From NCBI RefSeq assembly GCF_027213715.1, contig NZ_JAPWGM010000002.1:372001-436000 (forward strand): 64,000 nt of DNA, given 5' to 3'. Below are positions 52,952-62,562 of this stretch, in pieces (positions within the stretch are counted from its first letter, which is position 1; every line of letters begins with the position of its first letter). The notes below the pieces were generated by a model. The model searched no databases, was not told where the DNA came from, and saw only the letters and a list, made by a program, of their open reading frames with translations. A program made the translations under genes and the position numbers. Source of the DNA: Pedobacter punctiformis (GTDB lineage Bacteria; Bacteroidota; Bacteroidia; Sphingobacteriales; Sphingobacteriaceae).

Positions 52952-54142
52952 TTATAAATTCTGTGCAATTACAAAACCACTTGCCCATGCCCATTGAAAA
53001 TTATAACCACCCAGCCAGCCCGTAACATCCATACATTCGCCACCAAAATATAATCCAGGTATCTTTTTACATTCAAGCGTTTTAGAGGAAATTTCATTGG
53101 TATCAATTCCACCACGCATTACCTCAGCCTTATCGTAACCTTTATCCCCGGCCGGTTTAACCTTAAAATGATGAATGGTTTGTTCAATCTGCTCAATTTC
53201 TGCATTAGTTAAAGAAGCAACTGTTTTGCTTAAAGGCAGAAATTTGCCCAAGGCATCCGTAAATTTCCGGGTATAAAATCTGTTCAATAAAGTCGATAGC
53301 AATGATTTTCCATTCGTTTTACGTTCTTCATCTAGTAAAACAACTATATTTTGATTGGGCAACAGGTTCAGATTAATCACCTCACCCCTGCGCCAAAAAG
53401 AAGAAATTTGTAAAATTGCCGGTCCGCTTAAACCCCAGTGCGTAAAGAGAATATTTTCTTCGAAAGAAATTTCGTCATTACTGACTTCACAAAAAACCGA
53501 GTTGCCTGATAATTGGGCAAACCATTCTTCATCTTTACCTGTAATGGTTAACGGAACCAAAGCAGGGGCTGTTTCTATAATTTTCAGATCGTTTTTCCGG
53601 GCAAAACGCAGTGCAAAATCTGTAGCACCCATTTTAGGAATCGGTAAACCTCCTGTTGCGATAACGAGCTTAGTGGCGGTTAATACCACTGTTTTACCAT
53701 TTTTATCGTAAGTAACTTTAAATCCATCGGCTAATACTTCAATATCCTTTACATCCGCATTACACCTAATCTCCTGACCCAAATCTGCACAAACTGAAGT
53801 AAAAATAGCGACTACATCCTTTGCATTTTTGTTATCCGGAAACAACTGCCCAAGCGTTTTTTCCTTACCCTGAATGCCGTAAGTTTCAAAAAAACTAATG
53901 GTATCGTCAACTGTCCATTGTGTAAAAGCCGATTTTATAAAATGTGGATTGGCAGAAATAAACTGCTCTGCCGATGCTAAATAATTGGTGTAATTACACC
54001 TTCCACCACCCGAAATTAAAATTTTAGCACCGGGTTTTTCGCTCTTTTCCAGTACAATAACCTGTTTACCTAAATAACCCGCCTGTACGGCACACATTAA
54101 GCCACAAGCACCGGCACCAATAATTATTGCATCTGCATTCAT
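52952..54142 (-). CDS. YhiN/HI0933 family flavoprotein
   Basis: NAD(P)/FAD-dependent oxidoreductase-like protein of 396 residues from the ATG at 54142. N-terminal Rossmann motif DAIIIGAGACGLMCAVQAG (FAD), LISGGGRCNYTNY (family motif), VIATGGLPIPKMGATDFAL, and C-terminal YFGGECMDVTGWLGGYNFQWAWASG. The C-terminal motif is very typical of this family. Physiological role unknown. Divergent from purK across 56 bases. Confidence 0.92.
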   Translation of the reverse strand: MNADAIIIGAGACGLMCAVQAGYLGKQVIVLEKSEKPGAKILISGGGRCNYTNYLASAEQFISANPHFIKSAFTQWTVDDTISFFETYGIQGKEKTLGQLFPDNKNAKDVVAIFTSVCADLGQEIRCNADVKDIEVLADGFKVTYDKNGKTVVLTATKLVIATGGLPIPKMGATDFALRFARKNDLKIIETAPALVPLTITGKDEEWFAQLSGNSVFCEVSNDEISFEENILFTHWGLSGPAILQISSFWRRGEVINLNLLPNQNIVVLLDEERKTNGKSLLSTLLNRFYTRKFTDALGKFLPLSKTVASLTNAEIEQIEQTIHHFKVKPAGDKGYDKAEVMRGGIDTNEISSKTLECKKIPGLYFGGECMDVTGWLGGYNFQWAWASGFVIAQNL

Positions 54143-54161
54143 CAATAAAGTTTATTATGGT

Positions 54162-54169
54162 TACTTTTG
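54162..54169 (+). promoter_or_regulatory. Probable -7 box for purK-purE
   Basis: TACTTTTG, a full match to TAnnTTTG, 29 bases before the purK ATG. No matching -33 box at the ideal distance. Confidence 0.45.
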
Positions 54170-54198
54170 TGCAAAATTAGCATACTTTTTCACACCTC

Positions 54199-55338
54199 AT
54201 GGCAAAACAGATCAGCGAATTAAAATTAGGCATATTAGGCGGCGGGCAATTAGGACGAATGCTCATTCAGCAGGCGATTAATTACAACGTAACTTCTTTA
54301 GTTTTAGATCCAGACCCCGACGCTCCCTGTAAACACATTTGCAATTACTTTGAAAACGGTTCAATTACAGATTTCGACACCGTATATAATTTCGGTAAAA
54401 AAGCAGATATTATTACCATTGAAATTGAAAAAGTAAATATTGAAGCCCTTGAGCAGTTGGAGAAAGAAGGCAAACAGGTTTTCCCTCAATCCCGTGTAAT
54501 CCGTTTGATACAGGATAAAGGCATACAAAAGCAGTTTTTTAAAGAAAACGACATTCCTACTTCTCCTTTTCAGCTGGCCAATACAAAGGATGATATGCTG
54601 AACAGCAACTTTGATTTCCCCTATATTTTAAAACTGCGGAAAGATGGTTACGATGGTAAGGGTGTAATGCGGATGAACAGTATTGAAGATATTGACAATG
54701 CTTTTGATGCACCCTGTATTATTGAGAAGTTAGTCGATTTTGAGAAAGAAATAGCTGTAATTGTGGCCCGAAACTCTAAAGGAGATATGAAAACCTTCCC
54801 AGTGGTGGAGATGGAATTTAATCCCGAAGCCAATCTGGTTGAGTTTTTAATCTCACCTTCTACTTATGCGGAAAGTTTACAGCAAAAGGCAGAAAATATT
54901 GCGAAAAATATTGCTTCTTCTATGAACATTACCGGAATTTTAGCGGTTGAAATGTTTGTGACCAAAGAAGGCGAAATATTGGTAAATGAAGTTGCGCCCA
55001 GACCGCATAATAGTGGACATCAAACCATAGAAGGTAATTATGTTTCTCAATTTGAACAACATATACGGTCTATCTATAATTTACCTTTAGGTGATACATC
55101 CAGCATAACCAATGCGGTAATGATTAATTTATTGGGTGAAAAAGGTTATGAAGGCATAGCTAAATATGAAAATCTGGAAAAAATATTATCTATAGATGGC
55201 GTTTTTGTTCACCTGTATGGTAAAAAATATACCAAGCCTTTCCGAAAAATGGGGCACATTACCATTGTGGATATCGACCGGGAAAAAGCCATCGAAAAAG
55301 CGAGATACGTACAAAAAACATTAAGAGTAATTGCATAA
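54199..55338 (+). CDS. purK: 5-(carboxyamino)imidazole ribonucleotide synthase
   Basis: ATP-grasp enzyme of 379 residues in purine synthesis that carboxylates AIR with bicarbonate. Motifs: LGILGGGQLGRML at the N-terminus, LKLRKDGYDGKGVMRM, and EVAPRPHNSGHQTIEG. Forms an operon with purE, which begins 38 bases downstream. Confidence 0.96.
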   Translation: MAKQISELKLGILGGGQLGRMLIQQAINYNVTSLVLDPDPDAPCKHICNYFENGSITDFDTVYNFGKKADIITIEIEKVNIEALEQLEKEGKQVFPQSRVIRLIQDKGIQKQFFKENDIPTSPFQLANTKDDMLNSNFDFPYILKLRKDGYDGKGVMRMNSIEDIDNAFDAPCIIEKLVDFEKEIAVIVARNSKGDMKTFPVVEMEFNPEANLVEFLISPSTYAESLQQKAENIAKNIASSMNITGILAVEMFVTKEGEILVNEVAPRPHNSGHQTIEGNYVSQFEQHIRSIYNLPLGDTSSITNAVMINLLGEKGYEGIAKYENLEKILSIDGVFVHLYGKKYTKPFRKMGHITIVDIDREKAIEKARYVQKTLRVIA

Positions 55339-55376
55339 ATAATAAAATTTAAATACCAATTCTAAAACAATACATC

Positions 55377-55883
55377 ATGAGTAATACAAATTCACAAAAC
55401 TTCAGTGTCGGAATTATTATGGGAAGCAAGTCTGATTTACCGGTTATGCAGGATGCAGCTGATATTTTAAAAGAATTTGGAATTAATTATGAAATTACAG
55501 TGGTTTCTGCCCACCGTACGCCTGAGCGCATGTTCAATTATGCAAAAGAAGCGCAAGGAAGAGGCTTAAAAGTAATTATTGCCGGTGCTGGCGGTGCTGC
55601 ACATTTACCGGGTATGGTGGCTTCCATCACTACCCTGCCAGTTATTGGCGTTCCTGTAAAATCATCAAATTCTATTGATGGCTGGGACAGCATTTTATCT
55701 ATCCTGCAAATGCCTAATGGCATTCCGGTTGCTACAGTAGCTTTAAATGCAGCAAAAAATGCAGGCTTACTTGCAGCTCAAATTCTGGCCACTGCTGATG
55801 AATCTTTAACCATTAAAATGCAAGCTTATAAAGATGAGCTTAGAAAAAAGGTTGAAGAAACAGCGGCTGAAATGGAAGGATAA
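55377..55883 (+). CDS. purE: N5-carboxyaminoimidazole ribonucleotide mutase
   Basis: Class I PurE of 168 residues. It moves the carboxyl group made by PurK to give [16 protein letters not shown] and [10 protein letters not shown] (active-site His), [16 protein letters not shown] and [23 protein letters not shown] are canonical. It partners directly with purK upstream. Confidence 0.97.
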   Translation: MSNTNSQNFSVGIIMGSKSDLPVMQDAADILKEFGINYEITVVSAHRTPERMFNYAKEAQGRGLKVIIAGAGGAAHLPGMVASITTLPVIGVPVKSSNSIDGWDSILSILQMPNGIPVATVALNAAKNAGLLAAQILATADESLTIKMQAYKDELRKKVEETAAEMEG

Positions 55884-55897
55884 ACTTTAAGTGAAAA

Positions 55898-56461
55898 TTA
55901 ATTCAAACTTGGATCTGCCGGGAAGTTACTGATGTGGGCATATTTTGGCCCAAGGTTTACAATTACGTCACGCCAAAGCTTTTCATCATCATTTGAAAAA
56001 ATAGTATCAGGATCAGGAATATCGCTCACCATCCAGGCGTTTTGCTCTATTTCTCTATCCAATTGCCCTTCATCCCAGCCTGAATAGCCCATAAAAAATT
56101 TCACGTCGTTTTCGCTAATGGCGTTGGTATTAATTAAAATTCTTAAAGTTTCAAAATTCCCTCCCCAGTAAAGTCCATCTCCAATAGGCTCTCCACTTTG
56201 CATCTGATCATAACACCTGTGAATAAAATGAAGCGTATCAGCAGCCACAGGCCCGCCAAAGTAAATGTGGTTATCAGCTTGCCATAAATCCTGAATAACA
56301 TCTTTTAACAATAAATTACCCGCCTGATTTAAAATATACCCAACCGAACCTTCGTCACCATGTTCAGTTAACAAAACAACAGATCTTTTAAAATTCGGAT
56401 CGGCCATAAATGGCTCAGAAATGAGCAAGCGCCCTATTTTGGGTTTAATATTGTTCAGCAT
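55898..56461 (-). CDS. YqgE/AlgH family protein
   Basis: 187 residues from the ATG at 56461. IKPKIGRLLISEPFMADPNFKRSVVLLTEHGDEGSVGYILN (read in pieces) is the family start, followed by IYFGGPVAADTLHFIHR and GYSGWDEGQLDREIEQNAW. Two further in-frame ATGs (56473, 56485) would extend it into the pdxH promoter and are less likely. The function is not well defined. Divergent from pdxH with 46 bases between start codons. Confidence 0.9.
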   Translation of the reverse strand: MLNNIKPKIGRLLISEPFMADPNFKRSVVLLTEHGDEGSVGYILNQAGNLLLKDVIQDLWQADNHIYFGGPVAADTLHFIHRCYDQMQSGEPIGDGLYWGGNFETLRILINTNAISENDVKFFMGYSGWDEGQLDREIEQNAWMVSDIPDPDTIFSNDDEKLWRDVIVNLGPKYAHISNFPADPSLN

Positions 56462-56472
56462 GATGATAATCA

Positions 56473-56503
56473 TTTGTAGCACCATAAAAGATGCTTATTT
56501 TTG
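56473..56503 (+). promoter_or_regulatory. pdxH promoter, TTTG-N19-TAnnTTTG
   Basis: TTTG (56473-56476) and TATTTTTG (56496-56503) are spaced exactly 19 bases, matching the Bacteroidota consensus. The pdxH ATG begins 5 bases after the -7 box, so transcription probably starts at or next to the ATG. Confidence 0.8.
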
Positions 56504-56507
56504 TTTT

Positions 56508-57158
56508 ATGCAAGTTACTAATGAATTTCTACAAAACCTACGCCAAGATTATAAAAGCGCCACATTGGATGAATCTGATGTAGATAACAACCCCATTAAT
56601 CAATTTAAAAGCTGGTTTGAACATGCCATTTCAGCTAAAATATATGAACCGAATGTAATGACTTTAGCTACTGCCGATAAGAGTGGTAAACCCGATGCCC
56701 GTATTGTACTGCTTAAAGGTGTAGATGAGGATGGTTTTCGTTTTTACACCAATTACCTGAGTCAGAAAGGAAAAGAGTTAAAAAGGAACCCACAAGCTTG
56801 TCTGGTATTTTTCTGGCCTGAACTGGAAAGACAGGTGCGTATTGAAGGTACTGTAGAGAAACTGGATAAAGAAACTTCTGAACAATATTTTCATAGCCGC
56901 CCTAAAGACAGCCAGATTGGAGCAATAGCCTCTCCCCAAAGTCAGGTTATTCCAAACAGAGCCTTTTTAGAAGAAAAAGTAGCCGATTTAACTTTAAAAA
57001 ATGAAGGCAAAACCATTGTTAAGCCTGCACATTGGGGTGGTTATATTGTTAAACCAACCAGAATAGAATTTTGGCAGGGAAGATCAAATCGTTTACACGA
57101 CCGGATCAATTACCAATGGATTAAAAATGAGTGGGTTAAAAGCCGTCTCGCTCCTTAA
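56508..57158 (+). CDS. pdxH: Pyridoxamine/pyridoxine 5'-phosphate oxidase
   Basis: FMN enzyme of 216 residues that makes pyridoxal 5'-phosphate. Motifs: MTLATADKSGKPDARIVLLKGVDEDGFRFYTNYLSQKGKEL (FMN binding, read in segments), FFWPELERQVRIEG, and WGGYIVKPTRIEFWQGRSNRLHDR at the C-terminus. ATG at 56508 fits the family; longer frame runs into the divergent yqgE gene. The promoter lies only 5 bases upstream, pointing to a leaderless or nearly leaderless message. Confidence 0.95.
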   Translation: MQVTNEFLQNLRQDYKSATLDESDVDNNPINQFKSWFEHAISAKIYEPNVMTLATADKSGKPDARIVLLKGVDEDGFRFYTNYLSQKGKELKRNPQACLVFFWPELERQVRIEGTVEKLDKETSEQYFHSRPKDSQIGAIASPQSQVIPNRAFLEEKVADLTLKNEGKTIVKPAHWGGYIVKPTRIEFWQGRSNRLHDRINYQWIKNEWVKSRLAP

Positions 57159-57174
57159 AATTTTGTTCATAAAC

Positions 57175-57211
57175 AAAATAGAGATCGGCTATCCAGCAAG
57201 ATCTCTATTTT
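57175..57211 (+). terminator. Terminator of pdxH
   Basis: Perfect 12-bp stem AAAATAGAGATC (57175-57186) and GATCTCTATTTT (57200-57211), 13-base loop. The rest of the 318-base gap to the next gene holds a small CTGGA/TCCAG hairpin near 57266 and the box at 57417. Confidence 0.85.
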
Positions 57212-57416
57212 AACTAATCATTAACTAACCTAATTTTCACCAGGAAGCGCTTTTATATAAACGCCTGGACTATTTAAATCCAGCCGATAACTTTCTTCGC
57301 TTTTATAAGCAATTAACTTGCCTGTTTTGTTTGTAGGAAGGTTAAAAAAGTTTAAATAATAAATAATGACGATGGATCAACAAATAGAAAATCCTTAATT
57401 ATAAAGTGGCATTAAC

Positions 57417-57424
57417 TACATTTG
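57417..57424 (+). promoter_or_regulatory. Probable -7 box for the 3-hydroxybutyryl-CoA dehydrogenase gene
   Basis: TACATTTG, full match to TAnnTTTG, 52 bases before the ATG; -33 box not evident. Confidence 0.4.
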
Positions 57425-57476
57425 AGTACAATACTTATATAAAACCAAATTATAAACAGATAAAAAAACCAGGTAC

Positions 57477-58364
57477 ATGAAAAATATATCAGTAATCGGA
57501 TCAGGAACAATGGGAAATGGCATTGCACACACATTTGCGCAGTTCAATTACCATGTAAACCTGATCGATATTAACCAAAGTGCTTTAGATAAGGCGATAC
57601 AAACCATTAGCAAAAATCTGGACAGACAGGTAAGCAAAGGTTCTATTACTGAAGATCAAAAGGCGACAACACTAAAAAACATCCGCACTTTTGTTTCTAC
57701 AGAAGAAGGTGTAAAAAACGCAGACTTAATTGTTGAAGCTGCAACTGAAAATATCGACCTTAAACTTAAAATTTTTAAGGATCTGGATAGCTTTGCACCC
57801 CAAAATGCAATTTTAGCTTCCAATACTTCATCTATTTCGATTACCCAAATTGCGGCTGTAACCAACAGAGGTGATAAAGTGATTGGAATGCATTTCATGA
57901 ATCCGGTACCGGTGATGAAACTTGTTGAAGTTATAAGAGGTTACGCTACCAGTGATGAAACGACTAAAACCGTAATGGCACTTGCTGAACAATTACAAAA
58001 AGTGCCGGTTGAGGTAAATGACTATCCTGGTTTTGTGGCTAACCGTATTTTAATGCCAATGATTAATGAGGCCATTTATACCTTATATGAAGGCGTGGCT
58101 GGTGTTTACGAAATTGATACTGTTATGAAATTGGGCATGGCTCATCCGATGGGTCCATTACAACTGGCTGATTTTATTGGCCTGGATATTTGTTTGGCTA
58201 TATTAAAAGTATTGCATGATGGATTTGGTAATCCGAAATACGCACCTTGCCCACTATTGGTTAATATGGTTGCTGCCGGTAAAAAAGGAGCCAAAACCGG
58301 TGAAGGTTTTTATCAGTACACGGCAGGTTCTAAAGAATTAGTCGTTTCTACAAAATTTAAATAA
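57477..58364 (+). CDS. 3-hydroxybutyryl-CoA dehydrogenase
   Basis: 295-residue NAD(P)-dependent 3-hydroxyacyl-CoA dehydrogenase (Hbd/PaaH type). Rossmann motif VIGSGTMGNGIAHTFA, catalytic-domain motifs SNTSSISITQIAAVT, HFMNPVPVMKLVEVI (catalytic His) and DYPGFVANRILMPMINEAI. C-terminal segment GMAHPMGPLQLADFIGLD completes the family. Acts in fatty-acid or butanoate metabolism; no partner thiolase or enoyl-CoA hydratase nearby, so the pathway is open. Confidence 0.93.
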   Translation: MKNISVIGSGTMGNGIAHTFAQFNYHVNLIDINQSALDKAIQTISKNLDRQVSKGSITEDQKATTLKNIRTFVSTEEGVKNADLIVEAATENIDLKLKIFKDLDSFAPQNAILASNTSSISITQIAAVTNRGDKVIGMHFMNPVPVMKLVEVIRGYATSDETTKTVMALAEQLQKVPVEVNDYPGFVANRILMPMINEAIYTLYEGVAGVYEIDTVMKLGMAHPMGPLQLADFIGLDICLAILKVLHDGFGNPKYAPCPLLVNMVAAGKKGAKTGEGFYQYTAGSKELVVSTKFK

Positions 58365-58452
58365 TCACAAAAGCTGTTTAATTTTTATCGTTCCCTTATA
58401 TTTTTATAACTAGAATTTTAAACAGTTTCCTAATTTTTTTAGCATTTAATTT

Positions 58453-58460
58453 TATCTTTG
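58453..58460 (+). promoter_or_regulatory. Probable -7 box for ruvB
   Basis: TATCTTTG, a full consensus match, ends 4 bases before the ruvB ATG at 58465. This suggests a leaderless transcript, although no TTTG is seen at -33. Confidence 0.5.
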
Positions 58461-58464
58461 TTTC

Positions 58465-59487
58465 ATGAATGAGAATCTTGATCCAGAAGCAGGCAACCTA
58501 ACCCCTACCGATCGCGACATTGAGCGGGTGCTGAGGCCGCAGGCTTTTGAAGATTTTACCGGACAAGAGAAAGTAATGGAGAACCTGAAGATTTTTGTTC
58601 AGGCAGCCAAACTTCGTGGCGAATCTTTAGATCACGTGTTATTACATGGCCCTCCGGGATTGGGTAAAACAACCCTTTCACATATTATTGCCAATGAAAT
58701 GGCGACCGGAATAAAAGTAACTTCGGGTCCTGTTTTAGATAAACCCGGAGATTTAGCCGGACTTTTAACCGGGCTTGATGAAGGTGATATTCTGTTTATT
58801 GACGAAATCCATCGTTTATCGCCATTGGTAGAAGAATACTTGTATTCGGCAATGGAGGATTTTAAGATTGACATTATGCTGGAAACAGGCCCTAATGCCC
58901 GTTCCGTACAAATTTCATTAAACCCATTTACTTTAGTGGGCGCTACCACCCGATCAGGATTATTAACGGCACCATTACGTGCCCGTTTCGGGATTAATGC
59001 CCGCCTGGCTTATTATGACGCCAAACTTTTAACAACAATTGTTTTAAGATCATCAGATATTCTAAAAACTGCCATCAGTGATGAAGGCGCTTATGAAATT
59101 GCCCGCCGTAGTCGCGGTACGCCCCGTATTGCAAATGCTCTGTTAAGGAGAACAAGAGATTTTGCACAGATAAAAGGAAATGGAAACATTGATACTGAAA
59201 TTGCCCGTTATGCTTTAAATGCCTTAAATGTTGATGAACACGGCTTAGACGAAATGGACAACAGGATCCTGGTTACCATTATTGATAAATTTAAGGGCGG
59301 ACCAGTTGGTTTAAAAACAATTGCAACCGCTGTTGGTGAAGATGAAGGTACCATTGAAGAGGTTTATGAGCCTTTCTTAATTCAGGAAGGTTACATTATG
59401 CGTACCTCACGTGGAAGAGAAGTTACCGAAGCAGCATACAAACATTTAAAGAAAAACTATCCCGGACAAACCGGAAAATTGTTTTAG
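58465..59487 (+). CDS. ruvB: Holliday junction branch migration helicase RuvB
   Basis: AAA+ motor of 340 residues. Walker [19 protein letters not shown], Walker [13 protein letters not shown], sensor 1 [18 protein letters not shown], and C-terminal winged helix [29 protein letters not shown]. Works with RuvA and RuvC on recombination intermediates; neither is adjacent. Confidence 0.97.
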   Translation: MNENLDPEAGNLTPTDRDIERVLRPQAFEDFTGQEKVMENLKIFVQAAKLRGESLDHVLLHGPPGLGKTTLSHIIANEMATGIKVTSGPVLDKPGDLAGLLTGLDEGDILFIDEIHRLSPLVEEYLYSAMEDFKIDIMLETGPNARSVQISLNPFTLVGATTRSGLLTAPLRARFGINARLAYYDAKLLTTIVLRSSDILKTAISDEGAYEIARRSRGTPRIANALLRRTRDFAQIKGNGNIDTEIARYALNALNVDEHGLDEMDNRILVTIIDKFKGGPVGLKTIATAVGEDEGTIEEVYEPFLIQEGYIMRTSRGREVTEAAYKHLKKNYPGQTGKLF

Positions 59488-59505
59488 ATTTTACAACAAA
59501 ACTTT

Positions 59506-59530
59506 CGTCATTGCGGGGTACGAAGTATTC
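59506..59530 (+). repeat. Half copy of the GTCATTGCG palindrome
   Basis: CGTCATTGCGGGGTACGAAG matches the left arm of the palindromes nested in repeat copies 1 and 2 (CGTCATTGCGGGGTAAGAAG in copy 2). No right arm follows. It lies just downstream of ruvB; the remainder of the 197-base gap shows nothing else that I recognise. Confidence 0.6.
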
Positions 59531-59684
59531 ATTTTCAAACCATTGATTAACGGATCACTTCTCACCTCACAACGGCAACTTGTACACAACTGCATGCCAT
59601 TTATCTTCATAAAACTGGCACTATAAGCCATTTCTACAAACATTTTGGTATCTTTTTCGTTCAATAAAGTATAAACAAATTATA

Positions 59685-61193
59685 ATGAATATTGAATTAC
59701 GAAAATTAACGCTCGAAGATTATGCTGATCTTGCAGCGTCAATGGCTCAGGCCTACGACACCATGGGCGGACAAATATGGTCAAAATCAAGCATCGCTAA
59801 ATTATTAAAAATCTTTCCCGAAGGACAGCTTTGTATTGCTGTTGATGATAAAGTTGTAGCCTGTTCATTATCCATCATTGTTGATTATGATGAATATGGT
59901 GATAAACATACTTATAAACTGATTACAGGAGATTATTCTTTTTCTACTCATAATTCAAACGGCGACACTTTATATGGTATTGAAATTTTTGTAAGCCCCG
60001 AATTTAGAGGATTGCGTTTGGGCAGAAGACTTTATGAAGCTCGTAAAGAACTTTGTGAGAGCTTAAATTTAAAAAGCATCATTGCAGGTGGCCGTATCCC
60101 GGGTTATCACGAATATGCTGATAATCTGAGTCCAAGGCAGTATATTGATAAAGTTAAAGCAAAGGAAATTTACGATCCTACTCTAACCTTTCAGATATCC
60201 AATGATTTCCACGTGAGGAAAGTGCTTAAAAACTATCTTCCAGGCGATCATGAATCAAAAGAATATGCTACTTTAATTGAGTGGAATAACATTTATTATC
60301 AGGGCGTTGATGCCTCTGCCAGATCAGCTATGACCATTCGTTTAGGACTGGTCCAGTGGCAAATGCGTTTGTTTCCGGATATGGATAGCTTTTACGAACA
60401 GGTTGAGTTTTTTGTTGATGCAGTAAGTGGTTATAAATCAGACTTTATCCTGTTTCCCGAATTGTTTAACACACCATTACTACAACCCTATAACCATCTG
60501 CCGGAAATTGAGGCCATGCGCAAACTGGCCGAAAAAACAGAAGAGATTGTACAGAGAATGCACGAATATTCACTGAGTTATAATGTGAATATTATAACCG
60601 GCAGTATGCCTTTGCTGGATAATGGGAAACTGTATAATGTGACTTATTTATGCCATAGAACAGGAAAAATAGACGAATACCGCAAAATTCACATCACCCC
60701 TAACGAACAAAAGTATTATGGTATGGTTGGCGGCGATAAAGTACAGGTATTTGATACCGATTGTGGCAAAATCGGTATTTTAATTTGCTATGATGTTGAA
60801 TTTCCCGAATTGAGTCGCATTTACGCAGATCAGGGTATGCAAATTCTTTTTGTTCCATTTTTAACCGATACCCAAAATGGCTATACCCGCGTAAGGCATT
60901 GCGCACAGGCCAGGGCAATTGAAAATGAATGTTATGTAGCCATTGCAGGTTGTGTGGGTAACTTGCCAAAAGTGAATAATATGGATATTCAGTTTGCTCA
61001 ATCGGCAGTATTTACTCCATCCGATTTTGCTTTTCCTACCAATGCAGTTAAAGCCGAGGCAACGCCTAACACAGAAATGGTTTTGGTGGTTGATGTAGAT
61101 CTGCATCTTTTGGATGAATTACACCATTATGGAACCGTTAAAATTTTAAAAGACAGGAGAACCGATTTATACAGTGTTAATCTTTTAAAATAA
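59685..61193 (+). CDS. GNAT acetyltransferase fused to a carbon-nitrogen hydrolase
   Basis: Two-domain protein of 502 residues. N-terminal GNAT domain (about 1-210) with the acetyl-CoA loop GIEIFVSPEFRGLRLGRRLYEARKEL. C-terminal nitrilase-type domain (about 220-500) with Glu in FPELFNTPLL, Lys in YRKIHITPNEQ and Cys in ILICYDVEFPELSR, giving a complete E-K-C triad. This fusion is a known minor branch of the nitrilase superfamily of unknown substrate. No partner gene adjacent. Confidence 0.92.
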   Translation: MNIELRKLTLEDYADLAASMAQAYDTMGGQIWSKSSIAKLLKIFPEGQLCIAVDDKVVACSLSIIVDYDEYGDKHTYKLITGDYSFSTHNSNGDTLYGIEIFVSPEFRGLRLGRRLYEARKELCESLNLKSIIAGGRIPGYHEYADNLSPRQYIDKVKAKEIYDPTLTFQISNDFHVRKVLKNYLPGDHESKEYATLIEWNNIYYQGVDASARSAMTIRLGLVQWQMRLFPDMDSFYEQVEFFVDAVSGYKSDFILFPELFNTPLLQPYNHLPEIEAMRKLAEKTEEIVQRMHEYSLSYNVNIITGSMPLLDNGKLYNVTYLCHRTGKIDEYRKIHITPNEQKYYGMVGGDKVQVFDTDCGKIGILICYDVEFPELSRIYADQGMQILFVPFLTDTQNGYTRVRHCAQARAIENECYVAIAGCVGNLPKVNNMDIQFAQSAVFTPSDFAFPTNAVKAEATPNTEMVLVVDVDLHLLDELHHYGTVKILKDRRTDLYSVNLLK

Positions 61194-61220
61194 GTTCTTG
61201 AAAATATTGATATAAAATAA

Positions 61221-61246
61221 AATGCCGGCCCATCACAACCGGCATT
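61221..61246. terminator. Terminator between convergent genes
   Basis: Perfect 8-bp stem AATGCCGG (61221-61228) and CCGGCATT (61239-61246). On the minus strand it is followed by TTTTATTTTATA, so it mainly serves the small minus-strand gene. Confidence 0.75.
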
Positions 61247-61262
61247 CACCTAAAACTATTTG

Positions 61263-61469
61263 CTACTTACGCATAGCAAACCAAACTATCAATCCTACAA
61301 TAATTAATATAGGGATGATCCATTTCATTGCCAGCCCTGCTCCATTTTCATCTTTTTCTGTTACGGCAGGTTTACCGGGCCCCGGATCGTCTTTATGTTT
61401 TTCGTAATCTTGTTCAATAGGTTTGGGAGCTGCTCCCGTTTCCATATGTTTTGGATCTGTATTTTCCAT
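61263..61469 (-). CDS. Small C-tail-anchored membrane protein
   Basis: 68 residues. The first 45 are polar and proline/charge-rich (DYEKHKDDPGPGKP), and residues about 48-66 form one hydrophobic helix (WIIPILIIVGLIVWFAM) followed by RK. It has its own downstream terminator and an upstream region shared divergently with queG, so it is probably a real gene. Function not recognised. Confidence 0.65.
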   Translation of the reverse strand: MENTDPKHMETGAAPKPIEQDYEKHKDDPGPGKPAVTEKDENGAGLAMKWIIPILIIVGLIVWFAMRK

Positions 61470-61604
61470 CTTATTAGCTATTGAGTAGAAAACCGGATAT
61501 ATTTATTGCATTATAGCTCAATTTATATTCTGGTTTAATAATCAATTAATTTAGTTTTCATAATTACAACAGTTCATTAAGTAAAAGGTTTTAATCTTAA
61601 GCCT

Positions 61605-61612
61605 TATCTTTG
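61605..61612 (+). promoter_or_regulatory. Probable -7 box for queG
   Basis: TATCTTTG matches TAnnTTTG and ends 8 bases before the queG ATG, indicating a very short leader. No clear -33 box. Confidence 0.5.
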
Positions 61613-61620
61613 CAAAATCC

Positions 61621-62562
61621 ATGTACAATAATTCTGCAAAATACAGCCGGTTAATAAAAGATGAAGCCATTCGTTTGGGCTTTATGGCCTGTGGCATTTC
61701 TAAAGCAGAATTTTTAGAAACTGAAGCCCCCAGATTGGAAAAATGGTTAAACAATAACCACCACGGTGAAATGAAGTACATGGAAAATTATTTTGATAAA
61801 CGGCTCGATCCCAGACTATTAGTTGACGACGCCAAATCGGTAATATCCTTATCTTTAAACTATTATACTGAAGAAAAGCAGACGGACCCAGATGCCCCTA
61901 AAATTTCTAAATATGCTTACGGTCAGGATTACCACACCGTAATTAAAGATAAACTTAAACACTTATTAAACTTTATTGAAGAAAATATAGGCGAAGTCTC
62001 TGGTCGTGCTTTTGTGGATTCTGCCCCTGTTTTAGATCGTGCCTGGGCGCAACGCTCGGGAATTGGCTGGATTGGCAAAAATTCAAACCTGATTAGTAAA
62101 ACCGAAGGGTCTTTTTTCTTTCTTGCAGAATTAATTGTTGATCTGGAATTGGATTATGATCATCCTTTCCAAGCCGATCATTGTGGAAGTTGTACGCGTT
62201 GCCTGGATGCTTGTCCTACAGATGCCATTATCGCCCCGCAGGTTGTAGATGGCAGTAAATGTATTTCATATTTAACAATTGAGCTTAAAAATGAAATTCC
62301 GGACGAGTTTAAAGATAAAATGAGCAACTGGATGTTTGGTTGCGACATCTGTCAGGATGTTTGTCCCTGGAACCGATTCTCAAAAGCACACCAGGAAGAA
62401 GCTTTTAAACCCGAAAATGGCTTGTTAGACCTTAGTGCTAAAGAGCTTACTGAAATAACCGATGAGGTTTTTAAAAAGGTATTTAAAGGATCGGCTGTAA
62501 AACGAACCAGGTTTAATGGTTTAAAAAGAAATATTGATTTTTTAAAAATAGAAAATGCTTAA
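61621..62562 (+). CDS. queG: tRNA epoxyqueuosine(34) reductase
   Basis: Cobalamin-dependent Fe-S enzyme of 313 residues that reduces epoxyqueuosine to queuosine in tRNA. Two [4Fe-4S] motifs: [15 protein letters not shown] (about 197-211) and [12 protein letters not shown] (about 241-252). [26 protein letters not shown] is the family motif. No HEAT-repeat extension, the short form. The next gene starts within its last codons (8-base overlap). Confidence 0.95.
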   Translation: MYNNSAKYSRLIKDEAIRLGFMACGISKAEFLETEAPRLEKWLNNNHHGEMKYMENYFDKRLDPRLLVDDAKSVISLSLNYYTEEKQTDPDAPKISKYAYGQDYHTVIKDKLKHLLNFIEENIGEVSGRAFVDSAPVLDRAWAQRSGIGWIGKNSNLISKTEGSFFFLAELIVDLELDYDHPFQADHCGSCTRCLDACPTDAIIAPQVVDGSKCISYLTIELKNEIPDEFKDKMSNWMFGCDICQDVCPWNRFSKAHQEEAFKPENGLLDLSAKELTEITDEVFKKVFKGSAVKRTRFNGLKRNIDFLKIENA

